This document shows positions 51,992-58,764 of a stretch of DNA of 64,000 nt, in pieces (positions within the stretch are counted from its first letter, which is position 1; every line of letters starts with the position of its first letter). Made by a program: the position numbers and the translations under genes. This DNA is from Cognatundibacterium rivi. GTDB taxonomy: Bacteria > Pseudomonadota > Gammaproteobacteria > Burkholderiales > Burkholderiaceae_D. The stretch spans positions 186,001-250,000 of the forward strand of contig NZ_JAGSPK010000005.1 in the NCBI RefSeq assembly GCF_018139565.1. The letters are read 5' to 3'. The notes below the pieces were generated by a model. It did no database searches. It was not told the origin of the DNA and worked only from the letters and a program-made list of their open reading frames with translations.

Positions 51992-54190
51992 TTAGTTGTT
52001 CATAACCAGCACGGTTGCCGCCGTGCTGTTTTCTTGTCCAGTTTGTCCCTGGTGCCTTCTGTAAAACGTTCTGAATTCCGATGACATCTGATAGCTCTGA
52101 TGCCAGTGTTTTAGTCTCGGTTCTATGTGTTCACCTCCCTCATTAAGTTGTTGATCTAATGTCAGCCATTTGGAAAACCGTGCCTGCGGTGTTTCAGGTA
52201 TGGCGACCACATTGCTGGCTGGCGTGTCGTGTGGTTCTTCGATTGGCGCTGCTTTCGGTGTCCATTCCACATCGGTGACTTGACGCGATACGACCTGCAG
52301 CATTTGCTCTGCATCACGTTCCAGCGCCCATTTGGCACGTAGTTGTTCGATGTCGGCCTGAATGCTGATGCCTTGGCTGACTTCCAGCGCTGGCATGCCT
52401 TCACGCTCTGCGCGGACTTCTTCCAGCTTCACTTCCAGGCGACGTTCGCGGCCAGCTGCACGTTTGTCTCGAGAACGCTCAACGAATGATTGCGGCATGT
52501 AGTCAACCTTGTTGCCGTCCAGCTCTGCAGTGCAGATCAGGCGGCCATCGTCGGCATAAATCCAAACCAGATGCGGATCATGCAGGTCATAGCCGACGCG
52601 AACCTCCGTGCCGTGAAACTCTTCTAACGCGTTGCTGTAGTAGCGGTTGGTGAATAGCTCGATTTCACAGCGACGGACGCTGCGTATGACCTGTGGCCGG
52701 AACAGTGGTCGCGCTTCATCCTCAGTGATGCGGTGTGCGCTAAAACCGTTTTCTTCGGCAAGTTGCCATGCTTCGTCCGGACTCATGTGACGGCGACGGC
52801 CTGTCGTCGGGTCAATGATCTTTGGCAGCGATGAATGTGGCGTGGCGTTATACTCTTCTACTTTTTCTTTGCAAAAGGGGATGAATAAGTCCCAAGGCAT
52901 CAGTGGCATGACAGTTGTTTCTTCCGCTTTTTTAGCGATTGCCTGGCGCGACAGTTTGAATACCTGCAGCTTGGCCTGACGATCCATGTCTTTACCGATA
53001 TAGCCTGGTACTTCTTTAGCTGCCTTGACCCAAATAGATTGGTGCAGGCGCTCAATAACGCCACGGGCTTGCGATGAATAAGGCAGACTGTTCACCATTT
53101 CAGTACCGAGCCTGGCCATCAGTCCCGTTGCCGTGTCTGTCATCATCTGGTTTACGTAACCAGAACCGTTATCGACGTACAGAATCGCTGGCACACCACC
53201 AACTAAGGTGGAAACGCGCAACGCGTCTAATACAGCCAATGCGCTTTCTGCCAGATCAATCGACCAGCCGACGACACGACGAGTCGCTATATCAACGACA
53301 CTGGTTATCTCAGGCCGAAATGGGCGGCCATGAAACGGGTGCTGCACTTCCGCATCAAAGGTGTGACCGTCGGCACTGTAGATGTCACTTGGCAGCAGCT
53401 TGTCAAAGGCGCGGCGCACAAAGCCTTTGATTGTTTTGAGTTCATGACTACCCATGCGACCTACCTGCACGGATACGGCACCGACTTTGGCGAGAAAACG
53501 GCGTACTTTGTGGATGCTCGGCAGATCGCCCTGGTAGCTTTGGCAGAACAGCTTGTATGCATGTTCGACTGTCGGCTTTTCAGGCCGCTGGTAATAAGAC
53601 ATGAAAGCCTTAGCCCATACGGGAACATTCATGTCGCGTTCACGTACTTTGGGTACGAGTGATGCAGTCTTCTGGTACTCAACAAAGCGGGTCAGGCTAC
53701 GGTCTGATGGCAAACCATCGTCGCTGGAGCGGCCACGGCCATCCCTGGCGAGTTTCAACATGGCGACCAGTTGTGGGCTGGCATCGCCATTACGGGCGAT
53801 ATCAATCAAATATTTTGCCGCCCGTTTTAACGGATAGCCAGTGCGCTGCATAACAGCGTTTAACGCATCAAGTACACCTTTACGTGCGTCTGCCGTTAAA
53901 TTCTGTGCTTCGGTGTGCGCAAGACTGGATTGCGGTGCAACAACAGGTATATTTTGCGGGGTAATTGTCGCTGCTAACTGTTTCGTCACGGCGCGGCGAA
54001 TCAATTCCATGACTTCCGCTGGTGGCGTGTATTCGCGGCGTAGACCACCACGGCCTGATACTTCTGTGTAGTTCCAGTTTTGGCGATCTGCGAGTGCAAT
54101 GATGCTGACCTTTGAAGTCGGCAATCCTGGTAAAAGCATTGCCGCAAGTTCAGCAGCGGTGTACTGAGACTTGACGATAACGGTACTCAT
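51992..54190 (-). CDS. DDE transposase A (MuA family)
   Basis: A 732-residue integrase/transposase. The N-terminal winged helix (AAELAAMLLPGLPTSKVSII) is of the Mu repressor/transposase type and is shared with the phage repressor. The catalytic core shows Asp274 (YSADGHTFD), Asp340 (YVDNGSGY) and Glu380 (GVIERLHQS), followed by a beta-barrel Mu_transpos_C part (about 500-570) and a basic coiled C-terminus that should contact the ATPase. Near full length compared with MuA (663). It integrates and replicates the phage DNA. Confidence 0.95.
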   Translation of the reverse strand: MSTVIVKSQYTAAELAAMLLPGLPTSKVSIIALADRQNWNYTEVSGRGGLRREYTPPAEVMELIRRAVTKQLAATITPQNIPVVAPQSSLAHTEAQNLTADARKGVLDALNAVMQRTGYPLKRAAKYLIDIARNGDASPQLVAMLKLARDGRGRSSDDGLPSDRSLTRFVEYQKTASLVPKVRERDMNVPVWAKAFMSYYQRPEKPTVEHAYKLFCQSYQGDLPSIHKVRRFLAKVGAVSVQVGRMGSHELKTIKGFVRRAFDKLLPSDIYSADGHTFDAEVQHPFHGRPFRPEITSVVDIATRRVVGWSIDLAESALAVLDALRVSTLVGGVPAILYVDNGSGYVNQMMTDTATGLMARLGTEMVNSLPYSSQARGVIERLHQSIWVKAAKEVPGYIGKDMDRQAKLQVFKLSRQAIAKKAEETTVMPLMPWDLFIPFCKEKVEEYNATPHSSLPKIIDPTTGRRRHMSPDEAWQLAEENGFSAHRITEDEARPLFRPQVIRSVRRCEIELFTNRYYSNALEEFHGTEVRVGYDLHDPHLVWIYADDGRLICTAELDGNKVDYMPQSFVERSRDKRAAGRERRLEVKLEEVRAEREGMPALEVSQGISIQADIEQLRAKWALERDAEQMLQVVSRQVTDVEWTPKAAPIEEPHDTPASNVVAIPETPQARFSKWLTLDQQLNEGGEHIEPRLKHWHQSYQMSSEFRTFYRRHQGQTGQENSTAATVLVMNN

Positions 54191-54675
54191 CTGTCGCTCC
54201 CAAACAAAGCAAGCTCAGGTTGAGATACCTTGATGACGTTGTTACGTTGATAGCCTAGTTCAGAGAGCGTTCTGGTTAAAACAGAAACTGTCTTTTCAAC
54301 ATCATCACCATTCTGGTAAAACCGGGCCAGTAAAGCGATTGCTTCTGCAAAATTGGCTTGCACTTCAGCCAAATCAGTAACATTGGATTTTTTCCCTGAT
54401 GGGATGTCTATGACAATCTTGTCGCCGTGGGCAGTGCAAAGATACTCACTGATATACGATGCTCCGCAAAATGTCTCAAACTGACGAATACGATTTAACG
54501 GCATGGAGCTGTCTGACATCCAGCGGTACAGCAGCTTGACATCAATCCCCATCAGATCTGCCAGCACTTTTGCTGGACGACGATGGTTTTCTGTTGCGTA
54601 GTCCAGGCACAGTTCAGTCGCATCACTGATACTTGTGGCCTTGATTGACTTCCATTTTCTTTTTCGCAACGACAT
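54187..54675 (-). CDS. CII/CP76-like phage regulatory protein
   Basis: A 162-residue protein. The pattern ATELCLDYATENHRRPAKVLADLMGIDVKLLYRWMSDSSMPLNRIRQFE (pieces: AKVLADLMGIDVKLLYRWMS) is a helix-turn-helix like those in CII/CP76-type phage regulators. The C-terminal half is helical (FAEAIALLARFYQNGDDVEKTVS). Lying between ner and the transposase gene with ATGA overlap to the latter, it is probably an early regulator of the lytic choice. Confidence 0.68.
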   Translation of the reverse strand: MSLRKRKWKSIKATSISDATELCLDYATENHRRPAKVLADLMGIDVKLLYRWMSDSSMPLNRIRQFETFCGASYISEYLCTAHGDKIVIDIPSGKKSNVTDLAEVQANFAEAIALLARFYQNGDDVEKTVSVLTRTLSELGYQRNNVIKVSQPELALFGSDR

Positions 54676-54734
54676 TTTTTTACTCCACGAAATTCATCAC
54701 TAGCGTTAAAAACAACTGCAAACTAAGATTCAGT

Positions 54735-55040
54735 TCAGGCAGCGCACTGCAACGGTTGGGATGAGTTAGGGGAGGAAAGCGTTAAAACTGGCGTAAAATT
54801 CCGTTTTGCGTATCGCTCAGGCCAGATTTCCTCTGGTGCTACGCCAATCGCAGCAGCGATGATTCGTTCTGCTTTGGGATAAGGGCGGTTCAGTGCTTCT
54901 TTAACGGTGCTTGCACCTAAGTTGCTCTGTAACGATAAGGCGCGTAATGACCAGCCCTTTTTATGCAGGGCGGCAACGATATCCGCACGATGCCAGTCTG
55001 TTGGTAGTGTGGATTTTTTTGTGGCTTGTGGTGTGCTCAT
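54735..55040 (-). CDS. ner: Ner-like regulator
   Basis: A 101-residue protein of the Ner/Nlp family: DWHRADIVAALHKKGWSLRAL, then NLGASTVKEALNRPYPKAERIIA and GVAPEEIWPERY. In Mu, Ner is the first early gene and shuts down both the early and repressor promoters as the lytic cycle proceeds. Here too it is the first gene divergent from the repressor, 33 bases downstream of the early -10. The Ser/Gln-rich C-terminal tail is longer than in Mu Ner (75 residues). Confidence 0.9.
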   Translation of the reverse strand: MSTPQATKKSTLPTDWHRADIVAALHKKGWSLRALSLQSNLGASTVKEALNRPYPKAERIIAAAIGVAPEEIWPERYAKRNFTPVLTLSSPNSSQPLQCAA

Positions 55041-55072
55041 GGCTTTTCCTTTTATGGGTAGTCAGTGAGCAC

Positions 55073-55101
55073 ATCTTAATAAGTGTTAAGTGTAAAGTCA
55101 A
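55073..55101 (-). promoter_or_regulatory. Early lytic promoter (Pe-like)
   Basis: Minus strand -35 TTGACT (55101-55096) and -10 TAAGAT (55078-55073) are separated by 17 bases. Two AAGTG operator cores lie inside the spacer, so repressor binding would block polymerase. Confidence 0.7.
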
Positions 55102-55250
55102 CGGTTAACACTTAATTCTTATAAAAGTTTTTCATTTCGCTATGAAGCGAAATTGTAAGTAATTGATTATTAAGCAAAATATACACTTAACAGTTTCACC
55201 TTTAAGTGTTTTGTTTTGTTAACAGTTTTTTGAATGGAACCGTTAAGTGA
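55077..55250. promoter_or_regulatory. Operator cluster between repressor and ner
   Basis: The core TTAAGTG or its complement CACTTAA occurs around 55086, 55109, 55184, 55202 and 55243, with a further AAGTG at 55081. Several are paired head to head. A separate perfect dyad ATTTCGC-N6-GCGAAAT at 55133-55152 may be a Ner or IHF-type site. The repressor GTG start lies inside the last operator. Confidence 0.65.
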
Positions 55251-55687
55251 AAAAGCTATCGTCAGCCAGTGAAATTCTGGAGATGAATTTACCTGGATTA
55301 CCAAAAACAAAACCTGCTCTGCTCGCAAGGGCAGAGAAAGAGGCGTGGTACAGCGAAACAAAAGTTGGGTTGGGTGGCGTACGGAAGATGTTTGCTATTC
55401 CTACCGCCTATTTGCCTGAATATCAGCCATATAAAGTCGAACCAATGGATTCATTGGCAGTTAATGAGACACGAAACGTCGCAGGGGCGATCCTGGACGG
55501 AGAGCAAGTCAATACACAAAGGCTGGCGTCTGCAATACGTGCTTTGGATGAATATTTACTGGAAAACAACCTGACCATAGAAGACGCAGCCAGAAAGGCC
55601 GAGATAGTCACGTTTTTGTATAAATTTCTTGAGAAGAAAGTCGGTGCTGGGGAAATTAGTGAGTTGCTTCGCTTAGTGACGAAGTGA
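55247..55687 (+). CDS. Mu-type phage repressor
   Basis: A 146-residue protein on the opposite strand to all other phage genes. The N-terminal winged helix (SASEILEMNLPGLPKTKPAL, then GLGGVRKMF) is clearly related to the start of the phage transposase, as with Mu repressor c and MuA. The C-terminal part is helical (EDAARKAEIVTFLYKFLEKKV), suited to oligomerisation. Start is GTG at 55247 because a stop codon precedes it and the next ATG would cut into the DNA-binding domain. It keeps the lysogen silent and could also occupy transposase sites. Confidence 0.82.
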   Translation: MKKLSSASEILEMNLPGLPKTKPALLARAEKEAWYSETKVGLGGVRKMFAIPTAYLPEYQPYKVEPMDSLAVNETRNVAGAILDGEQVNTQRLASAIRALDEYLLENNLTIEDAARKAEIVTFLYKFLEKKVGAGEISELLRLVTK

Positions 55688-55779
55688 TGTGCTGCATTTG
55701 TAACTAATTGTTAGTAAAAATTAAACTATCTACGTGCTAATAGGATAACATTGTATCCCTCTAAAGATGCAGAGGGCGC

Positions 55780-56139
55780 ATGCTGTTTGAAGGTGATCAC
55801 GATGATGTCAGTACCTTGAAGGACTTGCTATCAAAGGCTACAAGTAAAACAAAATCGAATTTAGCAACCACCATCGTTCATATCGGGGCGGTGGTTCATC
55901 ATCAGTCCGACGCGGCAAATGATCCCGTTTACTCCAAACCACATCGGAAAAGCGCAATTTGCAGTCATTCCGGCGACAATAAACGTGCAAAAGCATACCG
56001 TTTATCACTAATTTTCATCATTTTTTGCATCTGGCTTTTTCTTGGCACTTTTCGTCTGATTTCCGCGCTGGCATTGAGTTTTGCCATTTTTATTCAAAGC
56101 CTCGCCCAAGGACAAAACACTCACTCCCCCACACTCTGA
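55780..56139 (+). CDS. Possible lysogenic membrane protein reading out of phage end
   Basis: A 119-residue frame after the repressor, with AGAGGG before the ATG. The N-terminal half is polar; the C-terminal half holds two hydrophobic stretches (LSLIFIIFCIWLFLGTF, ISALALSFAIFIQSLA). The stop codon lies in host DNA, since the phage ends after the ACA codon and the target copy supplies CTC TGA. It overlaps transposase-site repeats at the left end, so it may be a chance frame. If real, it would be expressed with the repressor and could protect the lysogen. Confidence 0.35.
   Translation: MLFEGDHDDVSTLKDLLSKATSKTKSNLATTIVHIGAVVHHQSDAANDPVYSKPHRKSAICSHSGDNKRAKAYRLSLIFIIFCIWLFLGTFRLISALALSFAIFIQSLAQGQNTHSPTL
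55975..55991. repeat. Transposase-site-like repeat, left end
   Basis: GACAATAAACGTGCAAA matches the inverted copies at the right end (GACAAT-N5-YGCAAA). It lies 143 to 159 bases from the terminus, close to where Mu has L2 and L3. The terminal unit GACAAAACACTCACTCC begins at 56111. Confidence 0.6.
56134..56138. repeat. Target duplication, left phage end
   Basis: CTCTG following the terminal CCCACA of the phage, identical to 18341-18345. Confidence 0.8.
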
Positions 56140-56183
56140 CGTGGATTTTAGAAAGTTTCCAGATATTAGAAAATCAAAAGAAA

Positions 56184-56214
56184 AAAGGCTTACATGAAAT
56201 TCACGTAAGCCTTT
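56184..56214 (-). terminator. Terminator of tRNA-His
   Basis: AAAGGCTTACRTGAA-type stem of about 14 bp with one G-U pair, followed on the minus strand by TTTTTTCTTTT. Confidence 0.85.
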
Positions 56215-56232
56215 GATCTAAAACGAATTCTG

Positions 56233-56309
56233 TGGGGTGGACGATGGGGCTCGAACCCACGACAACAGGAATCACAATCCTGGACTCTACCAACTGAGCT
56301 ACGACCACC
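56233..56309 (-). tRNA. tRNA-His (GTG)
   Basis: A 77-base tRNA with encoded G-1 and CCA. Anticodon GTG lies in ATTGTGATT; the T-arm GTGGG-TTCGAGC-CCCAT and D-arm AGCTCAGTTGGTAGAG are standard. The acceptor stem pairs GTGGTCG with CGTCCAC, leaving a U-U mismatch at position 5-68, which is unusual. Confidence 0.95.
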
Positions 56310-56348
56310 ACTGAATTTCACTTGAATATTGCCCCAAGTGAGCTACGC

Positions 56349-56377
56349 ATTATATAAGGATTTCATCCCTATAGCAA
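56349..56377 (-). promoter_or_regulatory. Promoter of tRNA-His
   Basis: Minus strand -35 TTGCTA and a perfect -10 TATAAT with 17 bases between. Expected start is about 33 bases before the mature tRNA. Confidence 0.75.
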
Positions 56378-56392
56378 TACCTTCTCAAGCAA

Positions 56393-56953
56393 TCAGGCCA
56401 TTAAACTGAGGAACGCAGTCACCGGGTGTTGTTCATGCTGACGTGAGACCTTAGGCCAGCTTAGCAATGTCATGCCCTGCGATTCTTTACTCAGTCGGTC
56501 GGACGGCTGATGACGACTCACTACCTGCGTCGATAAAAAACCATGCAACAGCTGACGTTGATGTTGGCTCAGTGTTTCATAAAACACCAGACACAAATCG
56601 CGCATACGGATATTTTCGGTCGCACCGGACTGCTCTTCCCGTTCAAGCTGGGAAAACAGTTCAGGTAAGGCAAATGCGTTTTTCTGTAACGATTCCCGCT
56701 GCGCTGATTGCCATTGTTCACGCCGCGCTGCACGTTGCCGCAGCATACTGCGCAAGGTGCTTGCGGTTTCGCGCCAGAATACACTTTGTTCCGGCGTCAA
56801 CGCCAGTACGTGATGCACATCGTCGGCTCGCGACAACAAATGTTCTATACGGATTTGATCGAAAGGAATGCGGCTCAGAATGGCAGGTTCTGATATCGCG
56901 ACTGCCATATCAATGGCGAGCGCATTTCTTTTGGAGGATGAGATTCGTCGCAT
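56393..56953 (-). CDS. LTxxQ-motif protein, Spy/CpxP-like
   Basis: A 186-residue protein with LALTPEQSVFWRETASTLRSM and a later FYETLSQHQRQLLHGFL, matching the paired LTxxQ pattern of Spy/CpxP-type proteins, all-helical envelope chaperones. No signal peptide is apparent at this start, so it is either cytoplasmic or the true start differs. Single gene on the minus strand between a terminator hairpin and the tRNA. Confidence 0.6.
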   Translation of the reverse strand: MRRISSSKRNALAIDMAVAISEPAILSRIPFDQIRIEHLLSRADDVHHVLALTPEQSVFWRETASTLRSMLRQRAARREQWQSAQRESLQKNAFALPELFSQLEREEQSGATENIRMRDLCLVFYETLSQHQRQLLHGFLSTQVVSRHQPSDRLSKESQGMTLLSWPKVSRQHEQHPVTAFLSLMA

Positions 56954-56988
56954 AAAATCTGTCTAGTCAAAATGAGTTTGAATAAAAA

Positions 56989-57015
56989 ATGCCTACGTAA
57001 ATCCTACGTAGGCAT
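56989..57015 (-). terminator. Terminator after copper chaperone gene
   Basis: ATGCCTACGTA/TACGTAGGCAT, 11-bp stem with five-base loop, followed on the minus strand by TTTTTTATT; 134 bases after the stop codon. Confidence 0.85.
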
Positions 57016-57148
57016 AAACTCACAATCCAGTGAGAAGAGGAGCGTGCGTTGAAACAGCCGACAATATAACTGCACCAACCCGCTTCACCGGAAGCTATTA
57101 CAAATTTTTACTCGCCAAAGAAAAGCGTCACAATTTGGGTCACGAAAC

Positions 57149-57601
57149 TTACATTTTGTGTTCCATCGTTGTCAGACTTTTGACGGTCGCCTTCACATCC
57201 ACGGTTTCCTGTTTTTTATTTTCATCTTCGAAAATTAATTTCAATGTCACGGCATCACCGGCTTTTGCCTGCGCCTTCAAGTCCATCAGCATGACATGGT
57301 AACCACCGGGTTTGAGCTCGACATTTTTTCCGGCCGGCACATCAAGCTGAGGAATCGCACGCATTTTCATGACGTTATTGTCCATCTTCATTTCATGTAC
57401 TTCCACCAGACCGGCTGCCGCCGACTGCACTTCGATCAGACGCACATTTTTTGTACTTTGAATCTGCATAAATGCACCAGTCGCTTTTTGCTGTGGCACG
57501 GTAGCTCTGACCCACGCATCCTTCACCACAATTTCAGCTTGTGCGGCCAAAGTAACGGTGGCGATGGAAACAGCGATGATGGATTTGATAAACATGTTCA
57601 T
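57149..57601 (-). CDS. PCu(A)C-family periplasmic copper chaperone
   Basis: A 150-residue secreted protein with signal peptide (IIAVSIATVTLAAQA) and a cupredoxin-like PCu(A)C domain. Copper-binding residues are in VEVHEMKMDNNVMKM and GYHVMLMDL (His and Met ligands in the H-x10-M-x21-H-x-M pattern). It delivers Cu(I) to cytochrome oxidases such as cbb3 or caa3. It follows dusA by 12 bases. The usual SCO partner is not next to it. Confidence 0.9.
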   Translation of the reverse strand: MNMFIKSIIAVSIATVTLAAQAEIVVKDAWVRATVPQQKATGAFMQIQSTKNVRLIEVQSAAAGLVEVHEMKMDNNVMKMRAIPQLDVPAGKNVELKPGGYHVMLMDLKAQAKAGDAVTLKLIFEDENKKQETVDVKATVKSLTTMEHKM

Positions 57602-57613
57602 AAGGCCCTCTGA

Positions 57614-58651
57614 TTATTGAGAAGATACTTCGAGACTGCGATCATACGCAGTCACTGTTTGCATGCGTTCAAAAGCTTCAAGCAATATGTCAGGATTACC
57701 GGAAGCCAGCTTTTTACTATCGGATAAGGTTTGCCGGAAAGCACGGGCACCAACCAACCCCATCATCAATCCCAGCATGTGGCGTATCACGCTATTGAGG
57801 CGCAAACCCTTGCCACCATTGCCATACAATTCTAACTGACGATGAATATACGGAATCATCGCATGTAGAATTTCCTCACGGGTTTTGACCGGAGTCATAT
57901 CATCGTAAAAGAGCGCATCAAAATCCGCCATAAAATAAGGATTGTGATATGCCTCTCGCCCTATCATCACACCATCGACATGCTGCAAATGCTGCTGCAT
58001 TTCTGCCGTCGTTTTAATTCCGCCATTCAGAATAATTTCCAACTCAGGAAATTCTCGCTTCAAGCGGTAGGCATAATCATATTTCAGCGGCGGAATCTCA
58101 CGGTTTTCGCGCGGCGACAAGCCTTTCAGAATCGCGGTTCGCGCATGCACGATAAAAGTCTTACAACCGGCATCAGCGACCTGCCCGACAAAGTCACGCA
58201 TAAATTCATAGGAATCGACATCGTTAATACCGATGCGATGCTTGACCGTCACATCAATCGAGACCGCATCTTTCATCGCCTTCACACAATCAGCGACCAG
58301 TAAGGGCTCTGCCATCAGGCATGCACCGAAAGCCCCTTTCTGTACGCGCTCAGACGGGCAACCGCAATTCAGATTGATTTCATCATATCCCCACTCTTCA
58401 CCCAGTTTGGCGCAATGTGCGAGATCGGCAGGCTCACTGCCTCCTAGCTGCAGCGCGACAGGATGTTCACCGGGATTAAATTCCAGATGACGTTGTAAAT
58501 CACCGTGAAACAGCGATCCCGTCGTCACCATCTCGGTGTACAGCCAGGTATGACGGGTGATATGGCGATGAAACTGACGGCAATGGCGATCGCTCCAATC
58601 GAGCATCGGGGCAACGGAGACGCGGCGGGGCGGTAAAACTTGAGTAGTCAC
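57614..58651 (-). CDS. dusA: tRNA-dihydrouridine(20/20a) synthase DusA
   Basis: A 345-residue FMN enzyme reducing uridine at positions 20/20a of tRNA. Motifs: VSVAPMLDWSDRHCRQFHR at the start, INLNCGCPSERVQKGAFGACLM with the active-site Cys, KHRIGI, and GVMIGREAYHNPY for flavin binding. Length fits DusA. Transcribed on the minus strand, with the copper chaperone following. Confidence 0.93.
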   Translation of the reverse strand: MTTQVLPPRRVSVAPMLDWSDRHCRQFHRHITRHTWLYTEMVTTGSLFHGDLQRHLEFNPGEHPVALQLGGSEPADLAHCAKLGEEWGYDEINLNCGCPSERVQKGAFGACLMAEPLLVADCVKAMKDAVSIDVTVKHRIGINDVDSYEFMRDFVGQVADAGCKTFIVHARTAILKGLSPRENREIPPLKYDYAYRLKREFPELEIILNGGIKTTAEMQQHLQHVDGVMIGREAYHNPYFMADFDALFYDDMTPVKTREEILHAMIPYIHRQLELYGNGGKGLRLNSVIRHMLGLMMGLVGARAFRQTLSDSKKLASGNPDILLEAFERMQTVTAYDRSLEVSSQ

Positions 58652-58764
58652 AATAAATACAATACAGCGTTGAGCAAAGCGCTATTGTACCTTGCTACCT
58701 TGCCCGCTCACTGCCACCTTGCGCTGGTAAGTGGATTGCTCACCAGCTCGCACGCAAGAAAACG

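Larger units (their letters stand above)
18346..56133 (-). mobile_element. Mu-like transposable prophage, 37.8 kb
   Basis: A complete-looking transposable prophage. The ends read TGTAAC... and ...CCCACA (5'-TG...CA-3' as in Mu), each is flanked by CTCTG, and both carry a GACAAA element whose first base lies 23 bases from the terminus. Genes run in Mu order from the repressor/ner switch (right in this window) through transposase, ATPase, early genes, Mor, lysis, head and tail genes. Tail genes are of the long flexible type (tape measure of 1316 residues, no sheath gene seen), so the virion is probably a siphovirus like B3 or D3112. I see no broken core gene, so it may be active. Excision of the element joins tRNA-His to the narK1 leader. 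Confidence 0.93.

Noticed and set aside
55896-55906. TCATCAG near the left phage end as a hammerhead
   Set aside because: No stem I/III hairpins or GAAA partner in range.
18346-56133. CRISPR array or anti-phage island inside the prophage
   Set aside because: No regular direct repeats with spacers and no recognised defence proteins; repeats found are transposase sites, operators and the ribozymes.
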